NCBI GenBank assembly: GCA_903822005.1
Contig: CAIJNL010000001.1
Span: forward strand, 1-48,802
DNA: 48,802 bases
From: an uncultured Nitrospiraceae bacterium
GTDB taxonomy: Bacteria > Nitrospirota > Thermodesulfovibrionia > Thermodesulfovibrionales > Dissulfurispiraceae
Direction: 5' to 3'
Of the stretch, positions 1 to 9,140 are shown piece after piece. The position numbers and the translations under genes were made by a program. Position 1 is the stretch's first letter, and each line of letters starts with the position of its first letter. The notes beneath the pieces were generated by a model, which worked only from the letters and a program-made list of their open reading frames with translations, did not search any database and was not told the origin of the DNA.

Positions 1-44
1 CGTCTTCGGCGTTCTACCGAGGTTATGACCTCAACCGGTCTCAT
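1..44 (-). CDS. Transposase OrfA-like N-terminus (partial)
   Basis: Only the first ~14 codons are in the window. They read MRPVEVITSVERRR, which resembles the opening of IS66/IS3-type OrfA transposase proteins, where an EVI-x3-ERRRRW segment precedes a helix-turn-helix. The ATG at 44 is chosen because AAAGGGG lies just upstream; an in-frame ATG at 71 has no visible ribosome binding site. The family call rests on a very short stretch and on memory of the family. Confidence 0.45.
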   Translation of the reverse strand, partial: MRPVEVITSVERRR

Positions 45-140
45 CGTAGCCCCTTTCTTCGTTGTAGTCATATGTGTAATCATAAGACTACAATTTATTT
101 TTGGTTTTTACAATGTCCGGTTTAAACGGGGGCCACTACA
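1..140 (-). mobile_element. End of an insertion sequence (partial)
   Basis: The left edge of the window holds the start of a transposase-like reading frame on the minus strand, preceded by a GC-rich terminus that, read on the minus strand from position 140, begins TGTAGTGGCCCCCG and continues to about 111. A TG start and a C-rich first dozen bases are typical of IS3-type terminal repeats. The other end lies outside the window, so neither the target-site duplication nor the family can be checked. The element abuts the peptide-modification cluster starting at 278. Confidence 0.5.
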
Positions 141-277
141 CGATCATTATGTAACTGCTTTAATAAAAGATGTTATTTGATGAGAACAAATCTCAAAACA
201 ATGCTGTCTTTACATACAAGTCTTTATTGTGAATAATATAGCCATAGCAGCATTATTTCTGAAGACAAATGTGAGCC

Positions 278-1309
278 ATGGCAAATATACTTCTTACCAC
301 GCAGTGTAACCGTTCCTGTCCTTACTGTTTTGCAAAGCGTGAGATGTCATCCTCTGCAAAGGACAGTATCATGTCGTGGGACAATCTCATATACATAGCC
401 GACTTTCTCAAGGCCTCAGGGCAGCGGCATATAGCTCTTCTTGGCGGCGAACCGACTATCCATCCTGAGTGTGTAGATTTTATCCTGTATCTGTTCGAAC
501 GCGGCTTTGACGTTACAATCTTCACCAATGGGATGCTAAGCCCGGCCCGTCTGAAGGAATTCAAAAAGTACCTTACCATAATTTCTCCTGAAAAACTCTC
601 CTTTGTATGCAATCTTAATGACCCTGTAAAAACGCCTGCGTCTGTCACAGAGACTGAGAGGATACATCAATTCCTTTCGGCAATGGGACCATGGACCATA
701 CCGGGTTTTAATATTTATCAGCATAATTTCACGCTCGACTTTCTGTTCGACTTCATAAACCGTTACGGAATGAAACGTCATATGCGTCTTGGTATTACCC
801 ACCCGGTGCCCGGGAAGCAGAGCGATTTTATCCATGTGGACGACATGAGACAGATAATCGAGCGCCTCTATTCCTATCGACATCATTTCGACACGTTCCG
901 TGTTACCCCCGGGCTCGACTGCGGGTTCCCGATCTGCAAATTCAGGGATGAAGAGCTGGGATGGATGCAGCGCCTGAGGGTGCCGTCGCATTTCAGCTGC
1001 GGGCCGGCTTTCGACATAGCGCCTGATATGGGCCTCTACCACTGCTTTCCGCTCTCGAATTACCAGAGAAAATCGCTGTTCGAATTCGATTCGATGCAGC
1101 AGATTGATGCGCATTTCGCACAGCTGCGCGACCAGATCAAGGCCGAAATCCCCGGAATATATGAGGAGTGCGACGGCTGCAGGTATCAGGAGGACGGTGT
1201 ATGCAACGGCGGCGGCATATGCCAGGTGCTTAACCGTTTCATAGGGGAAGCTCGAATCAGGATTCCGGAGATCGAGAATGAACTTGCCAAAGATTGTCTG
1301 CCCGAATAA
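278..1309 (+). CDS. Radical SAM protein with SPASM-like cysteine-rich C-terminus
   Basis: A 343-residue radical SAM enzyme. The CxxxCxxC motif binding the SAM-cleaving [4Fe-4S] cluster is at Cys10, Cys14 and Cys17, close to the N-terminus, and a GGEP motif (SAM binding) follows at about residue 56. The C-terminal third carries a cysteine set (CGP..., YHCF, CDGC, CNGGGIC) of the SPASM/twitch kind that holds auxiliary clusters in peptide-modifying enzymes. It overlaps the next gene by 32 bp, so translation is probably coupled. With the neighbouring SPASM-like protein, the second radical SAM gene and the facing YSS-repeat gene, it is inferred to modify a peptide. Substrate and reaction are unknown. 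Confidence 0.85.
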   Translation: MANILLTTQCNRSCPYCFAKREMSSSAKDSIMSWDNLIYIADFLKASGQRHIALLGGEPTIHPECVDFILYLFERGFDVTIFTNGMLSPARLKEFKKYLTIISPEKLSFVCNLNDPVKTPASVTETERIHQFLSAMGPWTIPGFNIYQHNFTLDFLFDFINRYGMKRHMRLGITHPVPGKQSDFIHVDDMRQIIERLYSYRHHFDTFRVTPGLDCGFPICKFRDEELGWMQRLRVPSHFSCGPAFDIAPDMGLYHCFPLSNYQRKSLFEFDSMQQIDAHFAQLRDQIKAEIPGIYEECDGCRYQEDGVCNGGGICQVLNRFIGEARIRIPEIENELAKDCLPE

Positions 1310-2147
1310 TAAAAGCCTGCTCGCAGGCTTTTCAGGATACAGGGTTGCAGTCAGGGTGAATAAAATTGCCCATGCAGCCTCTGCGGCAGCCAATGTCCGG
1401 GATTCTGGCAACAGCCTCATATGCGTAATTGTAGACCCGGATCTTCCGCTCGACAGCATTGAGTTTTGCGAAGAGCAGAAGACAATCCCTCTTGCTGTCA
1501 TGGCCCCGTCCATGGGGAAGTTTCGCAATATGGCGAAGCGGCTCGACATGCTGCGGGATTTTGACCTGCGCGTTTATCTTCCCTGCGGGAAGCCGGAAAA
1601 CATTACAGCCCTCAAGATATTGGCTTCTGTCGGGATAAGCGGCTGCGCGGTTATGGAGAGCGGTAAGACCGACTGGGAGGCAATGACCGATCTGATGACC
1701 TACGCGCTGTTGGAGCGTGTGCCGCATGCTTCCATCGAGCCTTTTGAATTCATTGCATCAAATTATGATCCCATAGCGTACCTTAGCTGGGGAGGGACCT
1801 GTTTCGATGACCCGGCGCAGTTTCTCCATCTCGATTCAAAAGGAAGGGTCGCTCTTTCTGATTCTGAATTGAGAAAAAAGAAGTTTATCGCGCAGAGCAT
1901 TAAGGAAATAGGCGACCCGGCTAAATTTCCGGCTATCAGGGAAAGGCTGCAGGAGTGGAGAGGTTATTTTACCGGAAACCATATCTGCGCTTCCTGCAAC
2001 GGCTGGAAGATCTGCATGGGGAAATTCTCGGCCCATATCCGCAAAAAAAGCGGCTGCGCGGCTTTCTTCAGGGAGATGATCGAGGTTGTCCGCCAGTACA
2101 GGGTCAAGAATGTGAAGGTTGAGGAGCGTAGGATATGGCAACCGTAA
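1278..2147 (+). CDS. SPASM-like protein without a radical SAM motif
   Basis: A 289-residue protein with no CxxxCxxC motif. The middle (about residues 85-150) reads like alternating strand/helix of a TIM-type barrel, and the C-terminal region carries a SPASM-like pattern (GGTCF near residue 175, CASCNGWKIC near 236-246, a further Cys near 259). I read it as a degenerate radical SAM/SPASM homologue that may act as partner or substrate-presenting subunit for the flanking enzymes. Its start lies inside the previous gene with GGAG just upstream, and its end overlaps the next gene by 13 bp, so the three genes form one transcription unit. I do not recognise a named family. Confidence 0.7.
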   Translation: MNLPKIVCPNNKSLLAGFSGYRVAVRVNKIAHAASAAANVRDSGNSLICVIVDPDLPLDSIEFCEEQKTIPLAVMAPSMGKFRNMAKRLDMLRDFDLRVYLPCGKPENITALKILASVGISGCAVMESGKTDWEAMTDLMTYALLERVPHASIEPFEFIASNYDPIAYLSWGGTCFDDPAQFLHLDSKGRVALSDSELRKKKFIAQSIKEIGDPAKFPAIRERLQEWRGYFTGNHICASCNGWKICMGKFSAHIRKKSGCAAFFREMIEVVRQYRVKNVKVEERRIWQP

Positions 2148-4159
2148 TATTCAAGCCGACCGAGGCATGCAATTCGAGGTGCATTTATTGCGATGTAGTG
2201 CAAAAGAAGCGGCGCGGCCCGGTAACCATGCCCCTGAAGACATTGGAACTATTCTTTTCGCGCATCAATGAGTTTCTGACCGAGCGCAAAAAAGAACATA
2301 TGGAAGTCGTATGGCACGGCGGCGAGCCCCTTCTGCTCGGGCCGGACTATTTCCGGCAGGCCCTCAAGTTCCAGCAGAAACATTGCGCAAAGACCTCTGA
2401 CCGCATCAGGCACAGCCTCCAGAGCAACCTTACGCTCTTTACCAAGGAGCTTGCAGGCATAATCAGGAAGCTGGGGGTCGACAGCATAGGGACTAGCTAC
2501 GAACCGATCGAAAATATTAGGGGCCTCGGGATAAAAAGAGACTCTGCCGACTACAACCGGAGGTTCATGAACGGCATCAGGCTTGCTGAAGAAGAGGGGT
2601 TTAACTGGGGGGTCATTTATGTGGTGACAAAGCTCTCCCTGAAAAGACCGCTCGAGATATTCAATTTCCTTTCGAACCTTTCTCCAAAGGGCTCCTTCAT
2701 GTTCAACCCGGTCATTATATATGGCAACAAAACAGAACATCTCAGGGTCACGGCCGCGGAATATGCCGATTTCCTGGGGGCAATATTCCCTGTGTGGTGG
2801 CGCAATCGCGAAGAGTTCCCGCAGGTCGAGCCTTTTTTTTCGCTCACAAAAAACCTTCTCGAGGACAGCAGGTCATTGATGTGCTGCGATTCAGGACGCT
2901 GCGCTTATTCGCATATAAACCTGCTTCCTGACGGAAGCCTGTCTCACTGCGGCCGCTCAGCTGACTGGGACCTTCTGAATTACGGGACCATTTTCGAAAA
3001 ATCCTTTTCGCAGGCAATGAAAGACCCGCAGAGAAAGCTCCTTCTGAAGCGCAATGACATCCTTCCGCTCAGTGACTGCAAGGGCTGCCGTTTCTGGGAC
3101 ATCTGCCACGGGGGCTGTCCGCTCGATTCATGGGCAGCTACGGGTTCGTTTCTTCATAAAGGCGAATGGTGCGAGGTTAAAAAGCATTTTATTGAAAAAT
3201 ACTTTGAGCCTTTGGCAAAGCCGGCAGCTGCCGACATAGCAGATCAGGAGCAGCAGCACGAAGTCTGCCTTCCGCCTGAGCCTGCAGATATAATGCAGAC
3301 CGCTGAAAAGCCGGAAGACGATACGGAACCTGTCTGGATAAACCCCATTGGCGGACTGGGTGACACTTTGATGATCTCGGGTGTTTTGAAGCAGGTCATA
3401 GAAGAAGATCCGTCCCGGAGATTCAACCTGGTGGAACGCACGAAATACAGGCAGGTCCTTGAAGGGCATCCCGCGATCAGCCATATTGGGTATCCTCCCC
3501 CGGGAGCAAGGTTCATCGGTACTAATTATTGGGACAGTAAATATTACAGGCTTCCGGGCGGACGGGCGTACCAGGCCCTCGCGCGTATCTTCGGGATAGA
3601 CCATCAGGTTGAGGAGCGTTTATATGTGCCGTGGGAATTCGAGGACGACCCTGTTCTTATGAAGCTTATACCATGGAAGCGCAGGAATATCCTGATATCC
3701 CAGAGCTCGGATTCGCCGCGGAAACAGATGAGCATTAAAAGATGGGAGGCCCTTGTTGAAATGCTTGCTGATGACGAGACCGGGGTTTTTCAGGCAGGAC
3801 GGATGCATGATTGCTACATAAGGGGAGCATACAGTCTGCTCGGGCTCACAAACCCGAGGCAGCTCATCTCGATTGTGAGGCATTTCAGCGCTGTTGTGAC
3901 GTCGGACAATTTTATCATGCATTCAGCCCATCTTCATGGCGTTCCGGCTGTAGTGCTCTGGGGGCCGACCGATCATCGCGTATACGGCTATCCGGAGCAG
4001 GTGCATCTGCAGGCAAAAATGGATTGTGAATATGAGAAGGGATGCATCGGGCCGGGGCAGGGAAACATCTATCAGGTCGAATGTTCAAAGGGAGCTGATC
4101 ACTGCGTGGATACTATATCTTTGGAAGCCATTTGCGCTGCGGTTAAAAAGCTGCTTTAG
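2135..4159 (+). CDS. Radical SAM/SPASM protein fused to a family-9 glycosyltransferase
   Basis: A 674-residue two-domain protein. The N-terminal half is a radical SAM enzyme: CxxxCxxC at Cys12, Cys16 and Cys19, a GGEP motif near residue 66, and a SPASM domain with cysteines in the region 249-349 (CCDSGRC, SHCGR, CKGCRFWDICHGGC). After an acidic linker around 355-395, residues ~400-674 look like glycosyltransferase family 9 (heptosyltransferase-like): GGLGDTLM at the N-terminus, a QSSDSPRKQM segment, and a late VTSDNFIMHSAHLHGVPAVVLWGPT nucleotide-sugar-site motif, the last named here by its ends T-S-D and G-P-T. This fusion suggests that peptide modification and glycosylation are coupled. Substrate and sugar donor are unknown. 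Confidence 0.85.
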   Translation: MATVIFKPTEACNSRCIYCDVVQKKRRGPVTMPLKTLELFFSRINEFLTERKKEHMEVVWHGGEPLLLGPDYFRQALKFQQKHCAKTSDRIRHSLQSNLTLFTKELAGIIRKLGVDSIGTSYEPIENIRGLGIKRDSADYNRRFMNGIRLAEEEGFNWGVIYVVTKLSLKRPLEIFNFLSNLSPKGSFMFNPVIIYGNKTEHLRVTAAEYADFLGAIFPVWWRNREEFPQVEPFFSLTKNLLEDSRSLMCCDSGRCAYSHINLLPDGSLSHCGRSADWDLLNYGTIFEKSFSQAMKDPQRKLLLKRNDILPLSDCKGCRFWDICHGGCPLDSWAATGSFLHKGEWCEVKKHFIEKYFEPLAKPAAADIADQEQQHEVCLPPEPADIMQTAEKPEDDTEPVWINPIGGLGDTLMISGVLKQVIEEDPSRRFNLVERTKYRQVLEGHPAISHIGYPPPGARFIGTNYWDSKYYRLPGGRAYQALARIFGIDHQVEERLYVPWEFEDDPVLMKLIPWKRRNILISQSSDSPRKQMSIKRWEALVEMLADDETGVFQAGRMHDCYIRGAYSLLGLTNPRQLISIVRHFSAVVTSDNFIMHSAHLHGVPAVVLWGPTDHRVYGYPEQVHLQAKMDCEYEKGCIGPGQGNIYQVECSKGADHCVDTISLEAICAAVKKLL

Positions 4160-4228
4160 ACGCGACTTAGTAACGCAGTTCTGTCTTGAGAGCAATCAGA
4201 CCGAATCCAGACAAACATCAATAAAGCG

Positions 4229-4666
4229 CTATCTGCGGTAACTGGAGTAGCTTGAGTAACTCGAATAACTGGAGTAACTGGAATAGCTCGAATAACTATT
4301 GTACCTGGAACTGTTATACCTTGAGCTGTTATAACTCACGCTGTTGTACCTGTAGCTGGAATACGGGGATGGCACCGAGCTGTAATGGCTCTTGTAACTG
4401 GTATAGTACGACAGGTAGTCTTTGTAGAGAGGGGTCTTGTCCTTGTATCCGTCAACATAAACGGTATTTACATACGATCCTTCAATGCTTATGTAACGGG
4501 CCAGTCTTGTCTCCGCCTTGACCTCGGGCGGGTTGATCAGTCCCATGCCTACTGCAGTGGCTCCCGCAACGGCTGTTGCAATCCTTTTAATGGCAGCGCG
4601 TCTTGATAAGAGTTCTTCCTTTTTATTGCTTTTTGCTTCGCTATTATCCACTTTTTTCTTTTTCAT
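4229..4666 (-). CDS. Tat-like signal plus Tyr-Ser-Ser repeat protein, putative modified-peptide precursor
   Basis: A 145-residue protein facing the three modification genes. A lysine-rich start is followed by SRRAAIK (residues 21-27), a hydrophobic stretch (29-44) and a likely cleavage site after VKA (51), resembling a twin-arginine export signal. Residues ~80-145 are almost only Tyr, Ser, Arg, Asn and Lys, ending in six perfect Tyr-Ser-Ser units (125-142) and YRR. The start has GGGAGGTG upstream, and a near-consensus promoter precedes it. Repeat-bearing precursors next to radical SAM/SPASM genes are known from other systems, such as His-Xaa-Ser (Hxs) proteins. This looks like a tyrosine-centred counterpart, which is inference. 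A plain secreted Tyr/Ser-rich protein is the alternative. Confidence 0.75.
   Translation of the reverse strand: MKKKKVDNSEAKSNKKEELLSRRAAIKRIATAVAGATAVGMGLINPPEVKAETRLARYISIEGSYVNTVYVDGYKDKTPLYKDYLSYYTSYKSHYSSVPSPYSSYRYNSVSYNSSRYNSSRYNSYSSYSSYSSYSSYSSYSSYRR
4241..4294 (-). repeat. Six tandem 9-bp Tyr-Ser-Ser coding units
   Basis: Each unit reads TAY-TCN-AGY on the minus strand. The middle serine always uses a TCN codon and the last serine always AGY, so the array grew by unit duplication. The third bases have drifted (TCG, TCC, TCC, TCG, TCA, TCC), which suggests the amino acid sequence has been kept by selection. Degenerate units (YNS, RYNSS) continue upstream in the gene. Confidence 0.95.
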
Positions 4667-4692
4667 GGCGACACACCTCCCTGAATAAGGCC

Positions 4693-4721
4693 AGTATATC
4701 AGACTGCCTGGTGGTTGTCAA
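4693..4721 (-). promoter_or_regulatory. Strong sigma70-type promoter of the YSS-repeat gene
   Basis: Read on the minus strand, TTGACA is followed by exactly 17 bases and TATACT. It lies about 27 bases upstream of the YSS-repeat gene's start codon. It gives the small gene its own promoter, separate from the convergent enzyme genes. Confidence 0.8.
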
Positions 4722-4780
4722 GAATTATGTAAGGGTTTGTCAAGCCAAAATAGAAATGTCTGCTTTTGGGCCGGTTAAGA

Positions 4781-6094
<1,314 letters not shown>

Positions 6095-6147
6095 TTACCA
6101 TACCACATAAGGCTTTATTGGTATAGGATCGAAAGGAAGAAAAAGGA

Positions 6148-6225
6148 TTGAAAAACAGCAATTTTATGGTAGAGACAGGCATTTATTTATTAATTAAAGA
6201 TTTGCACGGGAGGATTGAAGGATGA
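6148..6225 (+). CDS. Possible 25-codon leader peptide overlapping nrdJ
   Basis: A TTG-started frame with a purine-rich AAGGAAG...AAAAGG stretch just upstream encodes 25 residues (MKNSNFMVETGIYLLIKDLHGRIEG) and ends in the TGA that overlaps the nrdJ ATG as ATGA. The four-base overlap would allow translational coupling. It is short, has a non-ATG start and no recognised homologue, so it may be chance. Confidence 0.3.
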   Translation: MKNSNFMVETGIYLLIKDLHGRIEG

Positions 6226-8465
6226 GCAAAGCCGCCACGCTTAATTTGTCCCCGAATGCATTGAAGGTCCTCGAAAAAAGGTATCTTAGAAAAGATGAAG
6301 AAGGCCGGGTCACAGAGACAGCCGAAGACCTCTTCAGGAGGGTAGCAAATGCAATAGCCCAGGCTGATGCCGCTTACGGCAGATCGAAGCAGGAGGTAAA
6401 GAAGACCGAGGAGGAATTTCATGCGATGATGACCACGCTCGATTTTCTTCCGAACAGCCCGACCCTTATGAATGCCGGGCGCAGGCTCGGCCAGCTTTCC
6501 GCCTGTTTTGTGCTGCCGGTAGATGATTCCATGGAATCAATTTTCGACGGCGTGAAATGCGCCGCGATAATCCATAAATCAGGAGGCGGCACAGGGTTTT
6601 CATTCTCGCGGCTGAGACCCAAAGGAGATGTGGTCGGCTCCACAAAGGGCATTTCTTCAGGACCGATCTCTTTCATGACTGTCTTTGATGTTGCCACCGA
6701 GGCCGTGAAGCAGGGCGGCACGAGGCGGGGCGCCAATATGGGACTGCTCAGGGTGGACCATCCCGACATTCTGGAATTCATCTCCTGCAAGGACCATAGC
6801 AACAGGCTCAACAACTTCAATATATCCGTGGGCGTCACCGAGGAGTTCATGAAGGCGGTTGAGGAGGACAGGGATTATGATCTCCTGAATCCTCGCACTA
6901 AAAAGGTTGCGGGCACCCTTAAGGCAAAAGAGGTATTTAACACAATAGTAAAGCAGGCCTGGAAAAACGGCGAGCCCGGCATCGTGTTCCTCGACAGGAT
7001 GAACGCCTGCAACCCGACCCCCGAAATCGGCGAGATCGAATCTACCAATCCCTGCGGCGAGCAGCCGCTGCTGCCCTTTGAGTCCTGCAACCTCGGGTCC
7101 ATTAATTTGACCAACATGGTAAAAGAGACCGAAGCCGGCATGGAGGTGGACTGGGCCAAGCTCAAATATACTGCCCGCAAGGCTGTTCATTTCCTGGACA
7201 ACGTAATAGATGTGAACAAGTATCCGCTCAAAGAGATCGGTGAGAATACCAGGGCCAACCGCAAGATAGGTCTCGGTGTAATGGGCTGGGCGGACATGCT
7301 GATACGTCTCGGCATATCTTATAACTCGGCCCAGGCGATAAAGCTTGGTGAAGAGGTAATGAGTTTTATCCAGACCGAGGGACGTCTGGCGTCCGGCGCG
7401 CTTGCCGAGGAGAGGGGCGTGTTCCCCAACTATCCGAACAGCATCTTCAACGGAGAGATGGCAGTCAGGAACGCAACGGTCACGACCATTGCGCCGACAG
7501 GCACGTTGTCGATCATAGCCGGATGCTCGTCAGGCATCGAGCCCCTGTTTGCGGTATCTTATGTTCGCACTGTAATGGAAGGAACCAAGCTCATCGAGAG
7601 CAATCCTCTCTTTGAGCAGGCTGCAAAAGAGGCTGGTATCTGGTCCCGCGAACTGATGGAAAAGGTGGCTGAACAGGGCTCTGTGGCTCACTGCACGGAA
7701 TTTCCGGAGAGCATCAGGAATGTATTTATAACGGCCCATGATATCACGCCTGTTGACCATATAAGGATGCAGGCGGCTTTCCAGAAGCATACCGACAACG
7801 CGGTCTCGAAAACTGTGAATTTCCCCAACGTGGCAACTGCAAAGGATGTGGAAGATGTCTTTATTCTTGCCTACACTACCGGATGCAAGGGCGTTACAGT
7901 ATATCGCGACGGATCGAGGGACGAACAGGTATTGAGCACCAAAAAGGCGGAGGAAAAGCCGCAGGCCCAGCAGAATGAGCCGGTCAGGGTAATCCCCAAA
8001 AAGAGGCCCGCGCTTACCCGGGGCGGCACAAGGCTGATGAAGACCGGCTGCGGTAAGCTCTATGTGACTATCAATGAGGACGAGAACGGCAGGCCGTTTG
8101 AGGTCTTCACGAATATAGGCAAGGCCGGAGGATGTGCATCGAGCCAGGCTGAGGCGATAGGCAGGCTGATATCTCTCGCGTTGAGGTCCAACATCGAGGC
8201 CGAGGAGATAGTACAACAGCTGAAGGGCATCTCTTGCCATCAGCCTTCGTGGTACGAAGAGGGAAGGCTGCTCTCATGCTCAGACGCCATAGCCAAGGCG
8301 CTCGAAAGTTATATCCCTGTCGGAACGACTGCGGGAGAGAATGGAAACGGCAAGTCCAAATACACAGAGGTAATGCTTATCGGGGCATGCCCCGAATGCG
8401 GCGGCACCGTGCAGCATGAAGAGGGCTGCGCCAAGTGCCACAACTGCGGGTTTACAAAGTGTTAG
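6222..8465 (+). CDS. nrdJ: Adenosylcobalamin-dependent (class II) ribonucleoside reductase
   Basis: Reduces ribonucleotides to deoxyribonucleotides using a B12-generated thiyl radical; it works with or without oxygen and needs no small subunit. The 747-residue chain has LSACFVL with a redox-active Cys at residue 95, the NPCGEQ radical site (Cys278, Glu280), SCNLGSINL, and the APTGTLSIIAGCSSGIEP loop. The C-terminal ~150 residues form the TSCPD-type extension, ending in a four-cysteine zinc-ribbon pattern (CPEC ... CHNCGFTKC). The start has GGGAGG with good spacing. Transcription is from the promoter at 6062 and is probably repressed by NrdR. No cobalamin riboswitch box is seen in the leader. 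Confidence 0.97.
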   Translation: MSKAATLNLSPNALKVLEKRYLRKDEEGRVTETAEDLFRRVANAIAQADAAYGRSKQEVKKTEEEFHAMMTTLDFLPNSPTLMNAGRRLGQLSACFVLPVDDSMESIFDGVKCAAIIHKSGGGTGFSFSRLRPKGDVVGSTKGISSGPISFMTVFDVATEAVKQGGTRRGANMGLLRVDHPDILEFISCKDHSNRLNNFNISVGVTEEFMKAVEEDRDYDLLNPRTKKVAGTLKAKEVFNTIVKQAWKNGEPGIVFLDRMNACNPTPEIGEIESTNPCGEQPLLPFESCNLGSINLTNMVKETEAGMEVDWAKLKYTARKAVHFLDNVIDVNKYPLKEIGENTRANRKIGLGVMGWADMLIRLGISYNSAQAIKLGEEVMSFIQTEGRLASGALAEERGVFPNYPNSIFNGEMAVRNATVTTIAPTGTLSIIAGCSSGIEPLFAVSYVRTVMEGTKLIESNPLFEQAAKEAGIWSRELMEKVAEQGSVAHCTEFPESIRNVFITAHDITPVDHIRMQAAFQKHTDNAVSKTVNFPNVATAKDVEDVFILAYTTGCKGVTVYRDGSRDEQVLSTKKAEEKPQAQQNEPVRVIPKKRPALTRGGTRLMKTGCGKLYVTINEDENGRPFEVFTNIGKAGGCASSQAEAIGRLISLALRSNIEAEEIVQQLKGISCHQPSWYEEGRLLSCSDAIAKALESYIPVGTTAGENGNGKSKYTEVMLIGACPECGGTVQHEEGCAKCHNCGFTKC

Positions 8466-8497
8466 TTTAGTGCTGTTTAATCTGTCAGATACGGGAC

Positions 8498-8528
8498 GCC
8501 CCCGGATGCCGCATCCCGGGGGCTTTTT
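8498..8528 (+). terminator. Rho-independent terminator after nrdJ
   Basis: A GC-rich hairpin whose arms GCCCCCGGATGC and GCATCCCGGGGGC pair with one bulged base is followed directly by five T residues. It ends the nrdJ transcript 33-60 bases after the stop codon. Confidence 0.92.
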
Positions 8529-8580
8529 AACAGGGGCAGGGGATTGCTTTTTTAGTCTGATTAATGATAACTTTTAAGCC

Positions 8581-9135
8581 ATGCCGGAACAGATACGACA
8601 GATAGCCACGAGGATCAAGGAACTGAGGGAGATCGCCGGTCTCACGGTCGAGGCGGTCGCGCAGGATTTTCATGTCGGGCCTGACGTGTACCGCGGCTAC
8701 GAAAGCGGCAAGGTGGATATCCCTATCAGCATACTCTTCAACATCGCCAGAAAATTCAAGGTCGACCTGACAGAAATACTAACCGGCGGCGGACCTCATC
8801 TGCAAGAGTATTGCCTTGTCCGCAAAGGCAAAGGCGTTAAAGTTGAGCGCAGGAAGAATTATGATTATCAGAGCCTGGCGTATAATTTTATGCACAAAAA
8901 AGCCGAACCGCTCCTGGTGACTGTGCCGCCCGATCCTGGTGACGCTCCGTATCCGCTCAACTCGCATCCCGGTCAGGAATTCAACTATGTTATCAGCGGG
9001 ACCCTGAAGATCATTATTAATAATCATGAACTCGTTCTGAACGAGGGCGATTCGCTATTCTTTGATTCTGGATTCGACCATGGAATGAAGGCAGTCGGCG
9101 GAAAACCGGCACAATTCCTGGCGATAATATTCTGA
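8581..9135 (+). CDS. XRE-family helix-turn-helix / cupin regulator
   Basis: A 184-residue protein with an N-terminal Cro/cI-type helix-turn-helix (about residues 8-65, with the typical [13 protein letters not shown] stretch) and a C-terminal cupin barrel (about 105-184: [28 protein letters not shown]). Such two-domain proteins usually sense a small metabolite through the cupin and regulate nearby genes. It lies five bases upstream of an acyl-CoA synthetase gene, a common arrangement, so control of that gene is a reasonable inference. The ATG has no strong Shine-Dalgarno sequence (TAACTTTTAAGCC precedes it). The ligand cannot be told from sequence. Confidence 0.88.
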   Translation: MPEQIRQIATRIKELREIAGLTVEAVAQDFHVGPDVYRGYESGKVDIPISILFNIARKFKVDLTEILTGGGPHLQEYCLVRKGKGVKVERRKNYDYQSLAYNFMHKKAEPLLVTVPPDPGDAPYPLNSHPGQEFNYVISGTLKIIINNHELVLNEGDSLFFDSGFDHGMKAVGGKPAQFLAIIF

Positions 9136-9140
9136 CCCCT

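Noticed and set aside
536-1549. Long minus-strand frame across the first radical SAM genes
   Set aside because: It is antisense to two genes with clear motifs, and its own translation has no recognisable domain.
4232-4420. Short direct repeats considered as a CRISPR array
   Set aside because: They are contiguous 9-bp codon-phase units without spacers, inside a coding sequence.
4252-4606. Plus-strand frames rich in Asn, Ser, Cys and Trp opposite the YSS-repeat gene
   Set aside because: They are the antisense reading of the repeat array and lack a ribosome binding site; the minus-strand gene has a promoter, Shine-Dalgarno site and export signal.
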